A stretch of DNA of 64,000 nt, taken from NCBI RefSeq assembly GCF_000170895.1, contig NZ_ABCS01000009.1, positions 62,001 through 126,000 of the forward strand, in the 5' to 3' direction. Positions 8,616-17,752 of the stretch are shown piece by piece. The notes below the pieces were generated by a model, which did not search any database, was not told the origin of the DNA, and saw only the letters and a list, made by a program, of their open reading frames with translations. The translations under genes and the position numbers were made by a program. Origin of the DNA: Plesiocystis pacifica SIR-1. GTDB lineage: Bacteria > Myxococcota_A > Polyangia > Nannocystales > Nannocystaceae. The first letter of the stretch is position 1. Each line of letters starts with the position of its first letter.

Positions 8616-11600
8616 TCAGTTTCGCGAATCACCGGCGTCTAGCGGGACCTCCCATGTGCGCATTTGGTCGCGACTGGGCGCTCGGTCGGGCATGTCGTCG
8701 AAGAACAGCAGCGCGTTCGTCACGTAGGCGAAGTCGTGCTCGTTTTGATGGCGGTGCAAGGGGTTCCAGGCGAACAGCAGGACCCGGCCGTCACCCACGG
8801 GCACGTCGAGGAGGGCGGCTCGGCGCTCGATGGCCTTGGGCTTGGTGACGATGCCCGAGCGCGCGAGGGGGACCTTGGCGCTCGCGGTTGACGGGCTCGG
8901 GGGCTCGGTAGGCTCGGCAGCTTCGGGCTCGGCGGGCGCGTCGCCCTCGAGCTCGGCGAGGGCCTCGGGCTCGGCGGGGATGTCGGCTTTGCGGTCGGCC
9001 TCGCGCTGGGCGTCGACGTGGGTCTTGGTCCCGAACTGCACGACCGTTCGTCCCCAGTCCCAGTCGCGCACGGCGTAGACCGGGAGGTTGCCGCGGAACA
9101 CCCAGTCGACGGCCTCGTAGCCCCAGGCCAGGGGGTGGTCGGGGCGCAGGCGCTTGGTGGTCAGGTGCGAGCCCGGGGTGCCGCCGGGGTCGAGGCTGCG
9201 CACGCCCGGGGCCAGGCCGCCGTCGGCCGCGAGCACGCCCGCGCTGCCCAGGCACACCAGGGTGCCGCCGGAGCGCACGAAGGCCTCGAGCTCGCCGAGG
9301 CCGGCGAAGCCCATGCCGCCGGTGATGTCCGGGGAGCTGTCGACGACGCCGTGAGAGGGGAACTCGGGGGTGGTGGTGTAGGCCAGCGGGCCCCACTTGG
9401 TGTCGACGCCGTGGACGATGTCGGCGAAGCGCATGCCGCCTTGGCTGGGCACCAAGATCAGGTCGAAGCGATCGGCGAGGCCGCCCGCGCGCAGGTCGTC
9501 CTTGTCGATGAGCGTGAACTCGACCCCGAGCTGCTCGAGGGTGTAGCGGGCCCAGCCCGAGTCCTGGGTGTAGCGCCAGGTGTGAAACAGGGCCACGCGC
9601 GGGCGGTTGACCTCGACGGTGGCCGCCTCGCCGGGTGCTTCGCCTTCGAGGGCGAGGGCGTCGAGCAGCAAGGGCGCGGTGTGGCGGGCGAGCTCGTCGC
9701 CCGCGAGGCCCTCGACGATGAGCGAGCCGGCGGGGTGACCCTGCCACGCCTCGCTCAGCGCCCGGACCTTCGCGGATTCGGGCAGGGCCCAGCGCAGCGT
9801 CGCGAGGCTGGCCTGGCCGCGGTGCTCGATGAGCCAGCGCGTGCCCGGCCCGCTCGGCGTGGCCGCCTGGGCTCCGAGGTGATCGTCGACGGCGGCGAGG
9901 TCGGCGACGGGGCTCAGCTGGCTGCCCTCGCCGGCGCCGTCGAGCGCGAGCACGGCGGGGTCGTCGATGGCCAGGACCTCGACGTCGAGCATCAGGTCGA
10001 GGGACCAGGCGACGTCGTCGTAGGGCGTGGTCTTGGCGCTGGCGGGGAAGGGCTGGGCCTGGAGCAGGGTCTTGGCGTAGTTGCGGTAGGGCTGGTCCAT
10101 GCGCACGAGGTAGTCGCCGTCGTGCACGGTCACCGGCTCGCCGCCCTTGGCCGCGCGGAAGGTCTGGCCGGCCTCGCCCAGGCCCTGGACCTGGTGCAGC
10201 TCGATGCGGTGCAGCAACAGCAGCTCGAGCAGGCGCCGCGTCGCGCCGGCCTCGCTCGCTGCGTCGGCGTGGGCCGGGATCACGAAGGCGTGGGGCCGCT
10301 CGGTCTCGCCGGCCTCGAGGCTGTTGCTGCCCTTTTGCCAGAAGTTGAACAGCAGCTCCTCGCCGTGGCGCGCGGCCAGCTGCAGCGAGCTGAGCACGGC
10401 GGTCTGCATGTAGTTGGTGTTGTTGCGCAGGCTCCAGGTCAGGGTCTGGTCCGGGGGCCAGGCGCGGTACCACTGGCGCGAGTTGATGCGCGCGCCCGCG
10501 TAGCTGTAGTCGTCGAGCTCGCGCTCGAAGGTCTTGGGGCTGGAGTTGCCGAAGGTCTCGTAGAAGCGGCCCGTGGCGTTGTGGTTGTTGGAGACCCACA
10601 GGATGTAGCCGGGGTACCAGCCCGTGTAAAAGCCCCAGGTCCACACCCCCTGGAGGCCCAGCTTGGTCGCCGTGCTGACCTCGTAGCTGGCGATCCACTG
10701 CCACTCGGTCACGGTGATCGGATCGATGGTCTCGTTGTAGGGCCCGGTGCCCGTGGACACGTAGAGCAGGGGCACAGACTCGTGCAGGTCCAGGGTCAAG
10801 ACCGGCAGGAACTCGTGGAAGGTGTCGGTGTAGTTGCGGGTCAGCGGCTGGGACTGCTGCAGGCCGTCGCGGTTGTTGTCGTGGGCCGTGTAGTCGCCCC
10901 AGTACGGCGCCATGTGTGGGGGGCTGTCGCGCCGCTCGGTCACGCCGGTGAGGTGGCGGTAGTACCAGTCGACCATGCGCGCGCGCCCGTCCATCTCGAG
11001 CACCGGGGTGATCAGCACGACGACGTTGTCGCGGATCTCTTTGATGTGGTCCTGCTCGCTGACGGCGAGGCGGTAGGCCAGCTCCATGACCATCTCGGGC
11101 GGCCCGGTCTCCGGCGAGTGCAGCCCCGCGGTCATCCAGTAGATCGGCGGCGTGTCCCTGGCCAGGGCCCGGGCGCGCTGCTCGTCGGTGACGCGCGGGT
11201 CGGCGAGCTCGCGGTTGGCCGCCTTGATCTCGTCGAGCTTGGCGAGGTTCTTCTTGCTGCCGATGGCCGCGACGATCATCTCGCGCCCGCCGTGGCTGCG
11301 GCCCATGGAGAACACCTGGACCCGGGGGCTCTCGTCGGCGAGGGTGCGGAAGTAGGCGTTGATGGTCTCGGGCTGGGTCAGCTCGCCGGGGGTGCCGATG
11401 CTGTAGCCCAGGGCCTGCTTGGGCGAGCTGACCCGCCGCGAGACCGGCAGGTGGTCGACCCACTCGCTGAGGTAGGTGGGGTCGGTGGTGTTGGCGTGGA
11501 TGTCCCGGGCGTAGTCGACGTCGAGCTTGTCCTTGCCGCGGCGCGTCGGCAGCTGGGGCTCCGCGCTGCCTTCGCCCGCGACGGCCAGGCTCGAGCAGCT

Positions 11601-11711
11601 CAGCGAGCCGGCGGTGATGCAGGCCAGGCCGAAGGCGGCGACCAAGGACGTGGCGAGGGGCAGCGAGCGAGACACCCCCGCATGGGAGCGCGGGCGGGCG
11701 CCTCTGGTCAA
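8616..11711 (-). CDS. Secreted M14-family zinc carboxypeptidase-like protein
   Basis: 1031 residues. An N-terminal export signal (SLPLATSLVAAFGLACITAGSLSC) precedes a peptidase M14 domain: RSHGGREMIVAAIG, then GLHSPETGPPEM with zinc ligands H198 and E201, and LTLDLHESVPLLYV for the third His. The C-terminal half contains VALFHTW and GELEAFVRSGGTLVCLGSAG, resembling the glutamine-amidotransferase-like domain often appended to large M14 proteins. Probably digests extracellular or periplasmic peptides, in line with a predatory lifestyle. The TTG at 11711 overlaps the stop of the upstream gene as TTGA; a GTG at 11675 nearer the signal peptide is an alternative start. Co-transcribed with the upstream lipoprotein. 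Confidence 0.85.
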   Translation of the reverse strand: MTRGARPRSHAGVSRSLPLATSLVAAFGLACITAGSLSCSSLAVAGEGSAEPQLPTRRGKDKLDVDYARDIHANTTDPTYLSEWVDHLPVSRRVSSPKQALGYSIGTPGELTQPETINAYFRTLADESPRVQVFSMGRSHGGREMIVAAIGSKKNLAKLDEIKAANRELADPRVTDEQRARALARDTPPIYWMTAGLHSPETGPPEMVMELAYRLAVSEQDHIKEIRDNVVVLITPVLEMDGRARMVDWYYRHLTGVTERRDSPPHMAPYWGDYTAHDNNRDGLQQSQPLTRNYTDTFHEFLPVLTLDLHESVPLLYVSTGTGPYNETIDPITVTEWQWIASYEVSTATKLGLQGVWTWGFYTGWYPGYILWVSNNHNATGRFYETFGNSSPKTFERELDDYSYAGARINSRQWYRAWPPDQTLTWSLRNNTNYMQTAVLSSLQLAARHGEELLFNFWQKGSNSLEAGETERPHAFVIPAHADAASEAGATRRLLELLLLHRIELHQVQGLGEAGQTFRAAKGGEPVTVHDGDYLVRMDQPYRNYAKTLLQAQPFPASAKTTPYDDVAWSLDLMLDVEVLAIDDPAVLALDGAGEGSQLSPVADLAAVDDHLGAQAATPSGPGTRWLIEHRGQASLATLRWALPESAKVRALSEAWQGHPAGSLIVEGLAGDELARHTAPLLLDALALEGEAPGEAATVEVNRPRVALFHTWRYTQDSGWARYTLEQLGVEFTLIDKDDLRAGGLADRFDLILVPSQGGMRFADIVHGVDTKWGPLAYTTTPEFPSHGVVDSSPDITGGMGFAGLGELEAFVRSGGTLVCLGSAGVLAADGGLAPGVRSLDPGGTPGSHLTTKRLRPDHPLAWGYEAVDWVFRGNLPVYAVRDWDWGRTVVQFGTKTHVDAQREADRKADIPAEPEALAELEGDAPAEPEAAEPTEPPSPSTASAKVPLARSGIVTKPKAIERRAALLDVPVGDGRVLLFAWNPLHRHQNEHDFAYVTNALLFFDDMPDRAPSRDQMRTWEVPLDAGDSRN

Positions 11712-13825
11712 GGGGGGAGCTCGCTACATTGCCAGCGGAAGGTCGCGGTGTAGCGCTGGGCGTGGAGCAGCAGGCCGTCGGCGGTGGGGCGGATCGATCG
11801 GAGCCCGCTCAGCGCGATGGGCACGTCTTCGACGGGTTCCCAGCTGTGGTCCGCTGGCGCTTCGCCGAGGTGGCGGTGCAGCGTCCAGCCCGAGAGCTGG
11901 GACTCGCCGAGCAGCCACGCGCGCCCCGTCGCGTCGTTGAAGGGGGTGTCGCCGCCGCTGACCGGGGGCTCGAACGGCGTCCACTGCCCCGTCGCGGGGT
12001 CGTAGCGGTGCAGCTCGGTGAAGGTCTCGTAGCTGTCGAAGCCGATGGAGTAGCGCACCCGAGCGACGATGTCGCGGGCCTTCGCGGTCGAGCCGACGCT
12101 GGTGACGTAGACGGACTCGAGGTTCGAGTCCGAGCTGGGCGCGTAGAGCTCGTCTTGCTCGGCGAGGACGGTCCAGCCCTGGTCCGCAGACCAGCGCCAC
12201 ACCTCGGCCCGGTCGGTCGCGACGACGAGCCCGTCGTTGAGCTCGGCCATGGACTCGATGGGCCGCATGTCGTCTTCGACCGTCAGCGTCGGGATCCAGC
12301 TCCCTTCGCCTTCGCCTGCGCTCGGCTCGAAGCGCCACAGCACGGCGGCGTTGGGGCCCTCGCGCTCGAACTCGGCGACGAGCCAGGGCGTGCGGCCCCA
12401 GGCCCGCAGGTCCAGGGCGCGGAGCTCGGCGACCGGTGGCTGCCAGGCCTGCCACAAACCCGCCTCGCCGTCGGCCCAGCGCCGCAGCTCGAGGGGGGCG
12501 TCGGGGTCGCTCGGGTCGGGCTCGACGAGCATCCACGCGCTCGCGGACCCGTCGGCGATGAGGTCGTCGATCTCCGGGGCCTCGGCGCCCGTCGTGGGCA
12601 GGGTGAACAGCTCGAACCACCGGCCCCGGTCGGTGGCTGGGTCGGCGCCGTCGAGCTCGAGGCCGTCGACGACGAACACCAGGGCGGCGGGATCCCAGCG
12701 CCACACCCTCGGCCCCTCGTAGTGCAGGGTCGCGTCGATGGCGTAGGCCGAGCCTGCTCGCCAGGGGGTGGACTCGAAGTGCAGGCGCTCTTGGACCAGG
12801 GGCGAGGAGTCGGCGTTTTGAACGCCATGGATCCACTGGTTTTGGGGCGTGGGCCCCATGGCCAGCTCGGTGCTCAACAGCTGCAGGGCCTCGGCCCGGC
12901 CCGCGACCACGAGGGGCGCCGCGGCCGAGGAGCGGAGCCCGAGGGTGCCGAGGTCGAGGAGGGCCTCGGCGCCCTCGGAGCCGCCGCCCTGCCAGCGCCA
13001 CAGCTGGGGGGCCGCGTCGCCGCTTTGGGTCGTGAAGGTCAGCCCGGGGGCGTCCGCGGGCACTCGCTCGAGGTCGCCGCTGGGCCCCGGGACGACGCTC
13101 CATTCGCCCGCGGTGCTGCGCCGCGCGAGGGCGCCCTGGCCGATCGCCAGGACCTCGCCGGCCTCGACGTGGATCATCGCCGCCGCGAAGTTCTCTCCGC
13201 TCTCCTCGATGGTCCACTCGCCGTCGACGCGGTGGGCGAAGCGTCCAAACGCGCCCCCGACCCACATCTCCTCGCCCTCGGCCCACACGCTGGAGATGCC
13301 GGTGACGGTCACGGGCACGCTGACCCCGACCCAGCTCGAGCCCTGCCAGTGCAGCACGCTCTGGGCGTGGTCGCTGCTGTCGCCGACGAAGTAGGCCTCG
13401 CCCTCGGCGGTGATGACGACCTCGGCCTCGTCCGCGGTCAGGGTGTGGGTCAAGGTCTCGCCGTCCCAGTAGCCGAGCTCGTAGGAGCCGTAGAGCCACG
13501 CGTCGTCCGGGGCGCGGGCGAAGAGCTCGGGGTTGTCGAGCTCGAAGAAGCCCTCGCGCAGCTCGAGCGCTTCGCCGTCGAAGCTCAGCAGCGCGCCGTC
13601 GTGGCCGTAGGCGAGGAAGCGCTCGCCGTCGGACCACAGGGCGTCGAGCTGGGGGTAGCTGGTGCGGGCGTAGACCCAGCCGTTGCCTTCGAGCTCGGCG
13701 TCGGTGCACGGGGCGGCCTCGGACCCGGCCTCGTCACCGCTCGGGTCGACGGCGTCGGGGTTGCAAGCCAGCGCGAGCGAAGCGACGGCGAGTCCCACGT
13801 TGCGCCCCCAGTGTCCCCGGATCAT
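11708..13825 (-). CDS. Large lipoprotein, probable repeat/propeller-like domain
   Basis: 705 residues. The signal ends in SLALAC with Cys about 21, so the protein is lipidated. The mature part has many short Trp/Gly/Asp-rich units such as WSDGERFLAYGHDGALLSF and WVGGAFGRFAHRVDGEW, a spacing suggestive of beta-propeller blades, though no named family is recognised. The ATG at 13825 is preceded at 7 nt by TACACT on the minus strand (13833-13838). The stop overlaps the start of the downstream M14 peptidase gene, so the two are coupled and may work together at the cell surface. Confidence 0.8.
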   Translation of the reverse strand: MIRGHWGRNVGLAVASLALACNPDAVDPSGDEAGSEAAPCTDAELEGNGWVYARTSYPQLDALWSDGERFLAYGHDGALLSFDGEALELREGFFELDNPELFARAPDDAWLYGSYELGYWDGETLTHTLTADEAEVVITAEGEAYFVGDSSDHAQSVLHWQGSSWVGVSVPVTVTGISSVWAEGEEMWVGGAFGRFAHRVDGEWTIEESGENFAAAMIHVEAGEVLAIGQGALARRSTAGEWSVVPGPSGDLERVPADAPGLTFTTQSGDAAPQLWRWQGGGSEGAEALLDLGTLGLRSSAAAPLVVAGRAEALQLLSTELAMGPTPQNQWIHGVQNADSSPLVQERLHFESTPWRAGSAYAIDATLHYEGPRVWRWDPAALVFVVDGLELDGADPATDRGRWFELFTLPTTGAEAPEIDDLIADGSASAWMLVEPDPSDPDAPLELRRWADGEAGLWQAWQPPVAELRALDLRAWGRTPWLVAEFEREGPNAAVLWRFEPSAGEGEGSWIPTLTVEDDMRPIESMAELNDGLVVATDRAEVWRWSADQGWTVLAEQDELYAPSSDSNLESVYVTSVGSTAKARDIVARVRYSIGFDSYETFTELHRYDPATGQWTPFEPPVSGGDTPFNDATGRAWLLGESQLSGWTLHRHLGEAPADHSWEPVEDVPIALSGLRSIRPTADGLLLHAQRYTATFRWQCSELPP

Positions 13826-13840
13826 GGCAGCCAGTGTAGC

Positions 13841-14776
13841 TCAGCGCGCCCGCCCGCCGAGGCGTCGGCGGTACTCCGCCGGCGTGAGCCCGACGAGCTC
13901 CGCGAACACCTTGCGCAGGGCCCCGGCGTCCTCGTAGCCCACGGCCCAGGCGATCTCTTGGAGGCTGTCCTGGCTCAGCTCGAGGCGCTCGCGGGCCTTG
14001 CCCACCCGCAGGTGTTGGAGGTACTCGCGGGTCCGCAGCCCGGTCGCCCGTTGAAAGCGGCGCATGAAGGTGCGCTCGCCCAGGCCCGCGCGCTTGGCCA
14101 TCTTGGCCACGTTCACCGGCTTGCCGACGTTGCGCTGGAGCCAGCGCTGGACCTTCAGGATCTGCGCGTCGCCGTGGGTCAGGGTCGGCGTGAAGGTCCG
14201 GTAAAAGCGCTGCTCTCGGCCGCCGGGATCGACGAGGAAAAAGCGCGCCGTCTCGAGCATGGTCGCCGGGCCCAGGGTGCGCTCGACCAGGCACAGGCCC
14301 AGGTCGATCCACGCGAACAGGCCGCCCGCCGTGATCACGTCGCCGTCGTCGACGAGCAGGCGATCGCAGTCCAGCTCGACCTCGGGGTAGCGCTGGCCAA
14401 AGGCCTCGTCGAGGGCCCAGTGCGTCGTCGCGGGGCGGCCGTCGAGGAGGCCGATGTCCGCGAGCAAGAACGCCCCGACGCACACCGAGCAGAGCATGGT
14501 GCCGGCCTCGTGGCGGCGCAGCAGCCAGGCGCCGACGGCCTCGTCGATGGGCCCGGGCGGAGACTCGCCCAGGCTCGGGGGCAGGACCACGGCGGTCAGC
14601 GGCGTGTCGGGTTCGTCGAGGGCGGCCTGCTCGAAGCGCGAGACCTCGAGGCCGCTCGCGCCCGTGCGTCGCTCGTGCAGGCGCGCGGCCCAGGTGAACA
14701 GGTCGACGAGGCCGTAGACGGCAGCCCGCTGGGCCCCCGCGTAGTCGAGCACCCCGATGGTCACCGTCTCCGCCAT
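13841..14776 (-). CDS. GlxA-type AraC-family regulator (DJ-1/PfpI plus HTH)
   Basis: 311 residues from the ATG at 14776 (MAETVTIGVLDYAG). Residues 1 to about 190 form a DJ-1/PfpI-like class I amidotransferase domain, with the Cys elbow in SVCVGAFLLADIGLLDG. The C-terminal about 100 residues are a double AraC helix-turn-helix (VNVAKMAKRAGLGERTFMRRF and LQEIAWAVGYEDAGALRKVF). The family usually activates adjacent catabolic genes. It is divergent from the cysteine hydrolase gene, and a pair of direct repeats in the shared promoter is the likely binding site. Upstream ATGs would put the operator inside the gene and are rejected. Confidence 0.9.
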   Translation of the reverse strand: MAETVTIGVLDYAGAQRAAVYGLVDLFTWAARLHERRTGASGLEVSRFEQAALDEPDTPLTAVVLPPSLGESPPGPIDEAVGAWLLRRHEAGTMLCSVCVGAFLLADIGLLDGRPATTHWALDEAFGQRYPEVELDCDRLLVDDGDVITAGGLFAWIDLGLCLVERTLGPATMLETARFFLVDPGGREQRFYRTFTPTLTHGDAQILKVQRWLQRNVGKPVNVAKMAKRAGLGERTFMRRFQRATGLRTREYLQHLRVGKARERLELSQDSLQEIAWAVGYEDAGALRKVFAELVGLTPAEYRRRLGGRAR

Positions 14777-14783
14777 GGCGCGC

Positions 14784-14819
14784 ATGTTGTCATGTTTGGC
14801 CTCGATGTTGTCAGTTTTG
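14784..14819. promoter_or_regulatory. Tandem operator half-sites between GlxA-like regulator and hydrolase
   Basis: Two nearly identical 15-bp direct repeats, ATGTTGTCATGTTTG (14784-14798) and ATGTTGTCAGTTTTG (14805-14819), start exactly 21 bp apart, that is two helical turns on the same DNA face. AraC-family dimers typically bind such tandem sites. They sit just before the regulator start and about 40 bp before the hydrolase start, so they could serve both genes. Confidence 0.6.
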
Positions 14820-14858
14820 AACCTAGACCAGCTGGAAGTGACAGAGCAGACTCCGGGC

Positions 14859-15380
14859 ATGAGCAAGGCACTGATCGTCATCGACCTCCAAAACGACTAC
14901 TTCCCCGGCGGCGCCTACCCGCTGTGGAACGCCGAGGGCACCCTCGCGCAGCTCGAGCGCGCGATCGGGGCGGCCCGCGACGCGAACATCCCGGTGATCC
15001 ACGTCCAGCACGTCGCCGACCCCAGCGCGGGGCCTTCGCCCTTCTTCAACGCCGGCACCCCGGGGGTCGAGATCCACGGGGCGATCCGCGAGGCGGCCCC
15101 CGACGGCCCCGTGGTCGTCAAGGCCTTCGCCGACAGCTTCGAGCAGACCAAGCTCGAGGAGCTGCTCTCGGGCCTCGGCGTCACCGAGCTGCTCGTCGCC
15201 GGGATGATGACCCAAAACTGCGTCACCCACACCGCGATCTCCAAGGCGGCCGAGAAGTACGCCGTCAGCGTGCTCGCGGACTGCTGCACCACCGTCGACG
15301 AGATGCTGCACGTGATCGCGCTGCATGCCCTGTCGACGCGGGTGAAGCTGGTGTCCTCGACCGAGGCCATCGCGGCCTGA
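14859..15380 (+). CDS. Cysteine hydrolase of the isochorismatase/nicotinamidase family
   Basis: 173 residues from ATG 14859. The catalytic triad of the family is present: D9 in VIDLQNDYF, K88 in VVVKAFADSF and C121 in MMTQNCVTHT, with the usual cis-peptide before the Cys region. Members hydrolyse amides or N-carbamoyl groups (nicotinamide, isochorismate, ureidoacrylate and similar). The N-terminus DLQNDYFPGG resembles nicotinamidases, but the substrate is not fixed by sequence alone. Divergent from a GlxA-like regulator that probably controls it. The stop is 2 bp from that of the convergent AraC gene. Confidence 0.9.
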   Translation: MSKALIVIDLQNDYFPGGAYPLWNAEGTLAQLERAIGAARDANIPVIHVQHVADPSAGPSPFFNAGTPGVEIHGAIREAAPDGPVVVKAFADSFEQTKLEELLSGLGVTELLVAGMMTQNCVTHTAISKAAEKYAVSVLADCCTTVDEMLHVIALHALSTRVKLVSSTEAIAA

Positions 15381-15382
15381 GG

Positions 15383-16348
15383 TCAGACCAGGCGCTCGTT
15401 GATGGTCGTCAGCCGCTCCCGGGCGCGCCGTCGGGCCTGCCCCGGCGAGTGCCCGAGGGCCGACTTGAAGGCCCGGGTGAACGCGGCCCGCGACGCGTAG
15501 CCGAGGGCGTCGGCGACCTCCTCGACGCTGCGCTGCTCGTCGCGCAGCCACTGCTCGGCGTGGCCCATGCGCCAGCGCGTGTAGTAGCGCATGGGCGAGA
15601 CGCCGAGGCAGGCCTGGAAGCGAGCCGCGAACGCGCTGCGCGACAGGCCCACGGCCTTGGCCAGGCTGGCGACGGTCCACGGCTCTCGGGGGTCGCGGTG
15701 GAGCAGGTCGAGGGAGCGGCGGATCGGCGGATCACGCAGGGCGCGGAGCAGCCCCGGGGACTCCTCGTCGCCGCCGTCGAGCCACTCGCGGATCGCCCCG
15801 ACGGCGAGGAGCTCGGCCAGGCGCGAGAGCACCAGCTCGCTCCCGGCCCCGGGCTGCGCCGCCTCGTCGACGAGCAGGGCGCTCAGGCCCGCGAGCCAGT
15901 CCGGGGCCTGCTCGGCCGAGAGCGAGAGCACCGGCGGCAGCGCGGGCAGCAGGGCGTTGAGCTCGAAGTCGAGGCCGCCGGTGAGCAGGTGGGTGACCGC
16001 GCCCGCGCCCCCGCTGCGGACGATGCAGCGCCCGAGCACGCTGTCCCACTCGAGCTCGGAGAGGGGGTAGACGGGCGTGCGCTTGCCGCTGGCGAGCTCG
16101 TGGGCGTCGCCCTGGGCGAGCAGGGCGAAGTCGCCGGGCCCCAGGGCGACGCGCTCACCGGCCGCGCGCAGGGTCGCCCGACCCCGGGCCACGAACACGT
16201 AGGCCGCCCCGCGGGCGCTCTCGGGCACGGCCAGGCCCCAGGGCGCGGCCAGCAGGGACTGGCAGTAGCTGCTCTCGCGCAGGCGCAGGCGCAGCAGCGA
16301 GTCGAGGAGGGCGTGGCGGGGCTCGTGGAGCTCGGCGAAGGTGAGCAT
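15383..16348 (-). CDS. AraC-family regulator with cupin sensor domain
   Basis: About 321 residues if started at MLTFAELHEP (16348); the frame is open to 16411 but the added residues are unlike the family. The N-terminal two thirds have the AraC cupin-like sensor (VFVARGRATLRAAGERVALGPGDFALL). The C-terminal part has two helix-turn-helix units: WTVASLAKAVGLSRSAFAARF and SVEEVADALGYASRAAFTRAFKSALGHSPGQ. It is divergent from a quinone reductase and a peroxiredoxin-like gene, the standard arrangement in which such regulators respond to electrophiles or oxidants. Confidence 0.9.
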   Translation of the reverse strand: MLTFAELHEPRHALLDSLLRLRLRESSYCQSLLAAPWGLAVPESARGAAYVFVARGRATLRAAGERVALGPGDFALLAQGDAHELASGKRTPVYPLSELEWDSVLGRCIVRSGGAGAVTHLLTGGLDFELNALLPALPPVLSLSAEQAPDWLAGLSALLVDEAAQPGAGSELVLSRLAELLAVGAIREWLDGGDEESPGLLRALRDPPIRRSLDLLHRDPREPWTVASLAKAVGLSRSAFAARFQACLGVSPMRYYTRWRMGHAEQWLRDEQRSVEEVADALGYASRAAFTRAFKSALGHSPGQARRRARERLTTINERLV

Positions 16349-16448
16349 GGGCTGGATCCGGAGCGAGAGAGCTCTTGGACGAAGGAGCACAAAATTTAGA
16401 TTTGATGTCATGGATTGTCTACCCGCCCGGTCCTAGCTTGTCCTGGCC

Positions 16449-17063
16449 ATGAGCAAGGTCTTCATCCTCAACGGCCACCAGCCCTACCCCTTCTCCCCGG
16501 GCCGCCTCAACGCCACCTTGGTCGAGCGCGCGCAGGCGCTGCTCGGGGGCGCGGGCCACGAGCTGCGCGTCTCGAAGACCGCGGACGTCGCCGGCGCCCC
16601 CGCCCTCGACGTCGACGCCGAGATCGACAAGCACCGGTGGGCCGACCTCATCCTCTTGCAGTTCCCCGTGAACTGGATGGGCGCGCCGTGGAGCTTCAAG
16701 CGCTACATGGACGTCGTGTACTCGGCCGGCATGGACGGGCGCCTGTGCGCCGGAGACGGCCGCAGCCGCGAGCAGCCCAAGGCCAACTACGGCCGGGGCG
16801 GCTCGCTGACGGGCACGCGCTACATGCTGTCCGTGACCTTCAACGCCCCGCGCGAGGCCTTCGACGACGAGGCAGAGTTCTTCGGCGGGCGGTCCATGGA
16901 CGACCTGCTATGGCCCATGCACCTCAACCTCGACTTCTTCGGCGCGACGCCCCTGCCCACCTTCGCTTGCTTCGACGTGATGAAGAACCCGGAGATCGAG
17001 TCCGACCTCGCCCGCTTCGACCAACACCTGCGCACACACGTCGGCGACCACCTGCCCGCCTGA
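16449..17063 (+). CDS. NAD(P)H:quinone oxidoreductase, MdaB-like flavodoxin fold
   Basis: 204 residues, the usual size of MdaB/NQO-type reductases. The N-terminus MSKVFILNGHQPYPFSPGRLN matches the FAD-binding start of MdaB, and the core DLILLQFPVNWMGAPWSFKRYMD is the conserved flavin and quinone pocket segment. These cytosolic enzymes reduce quinones by two electrons and protect against redox cycling. TAGCTT lies 9 nt before the ATG. It is followed after 11 bp by a peroxiredoxin-like gene, and the divergent AraC-type regulator is the probable controller. Confidence 0.92.
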   Translation: MSKVFILNGHQPYPFSPGRLNATLVERAQALLGGAGHELRVSKTADVAGAPALDVDAEIDKHRWADLILLQFPVNWMGAPWSFKRYMDVVYSAGMDGRLCAGDGRSREQPKANYGRGGSLTGTRYMLSVTFNAPREAFDDEAEFFGGRSMDDLLWPMHLNLDFFGATPLPTFACFDVMKNPEIESDLARFDQHLRTHVGDHLPA

Positions 17064-17074
17064 GGACCACCACC

Positions 17075-17632
17075 ATGACCACTCCCAGCCACACCCAAAA
17101 GCTCCACCCTGGCGCCGCGTTCCCGAGCCTCGAGGTCCCCAGCCTCGACGGCAGCGTCCGCGACCTGTGCAAACCCCAAGGCGACGCGGACTGGATGATG
17201 GTCGTCGTCTACCGCGGCCGCCACTGCCCGATGTGCACCCGCTACCTCGACATGCTCACGCCGCTGCTGCCCCAGTTCACGGCGATCGGGGTCGACGTCG
17301 CGGCCGTCTCGGGCGACAGCGCCGCCCAGCTCGAGCGGCACCTGGGCCAGCTCGGCGCCGAGCCCAGCTTCCCGATCTTTCACAGCCTGAGCGTCACCCA
17401 GATGCAGCAGCTGGGCCTGTACATCTCGGATCCCCGCTCGCCCGAGGAGACCGACCACCCCTTCGCGGAGCCTGGCGTGTTCGTCATCAACGAGCACGGG
17501 ACGCTGCAGGTCGTCGACATCTCGAACAACCCCTTCGTGCGCCCAGAGCTGGATACGCTGGCGCGGGGGCTGAAGTGGATCCGCAACCCCGACAACGACT
17601 ACCCCATCCGCGGAGCCCGACCCTACGGCTGA
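17075..17632 (+). CDS. AhpC/TSA-type peroxiredoxin-like protein
   Basis: 185 residues with the thioredoxin-like peroxiredoxin fold: FPSLEVPSLDGSV, then VVVYRGRHCPMCTRYLDML with a CxxC instead of the more usual TxxC peroxidatic motif, and PGVFVINEHGTLQVVDISN. This peroxiredoxin-like subgroup is commonly encoded beside quinone reductases. It would reduce peroxides or protein disulfides in the cytoplasm. It begins 11 bp after the quinone reductase gene and is likely in the same transcript; a strong hairpin follows about 55 bp after the stop. Confidence 0.88.
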   Translation: MTTPSHTQKLHPGAAFPSLEVPSLDGSVRDLCKPQGDADWMMVVVYRGRHCPMCTRYLDMLTPLLPQFTAIGVDVAAVSGDSAAQLERHLGQLGAEPSFPIFHSLSVTQMQQLGLYISDPRSPEETDHPFAEPGVFVINEHGTLQVVDISNNPFVRPELDTLARGLKWIRNPDNDYPIRGARPYG

Positions 17633-17686
17633 GTCGTGGACGTGGGGCAGGGAGGGTGTGGCGTCGTCCACGACGGCTAAAATCGA

Positions 17687-17715
17687 CAGGGACTGTGAAA
17701 ACTTCACAGTCCCTG
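17687..17715. terminator. 13-bp perfect hairpin, probable terminator
   Basis: CAGGGACTGTGAA (17687-17699) pairs perfectly with TTCACAGTCCCTG (17703-17715) around a 3-nt loop, 54 bp after the peroxiredoxin-like gene. No T-tract follows, so it may be a factor-assisted terminator, or an operator for the next gene whose -10 (TAGACT) begins 24 bp further on. Confidence 0.5.
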
Positions 17716-17752
17716 AGGCGCCCGCGGGCGGACCGTGGGTAGACTTCGCGGC

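Noticed and set aside
11729..16399. A plus-strand open frame of over 1,500 codons antisense to the lipoprotein and regulator genes
   Set aside because: Low-complexity composition and no domain; the opposite strand carries a lipoprotein signal, AraC HTH motifs and promoters.
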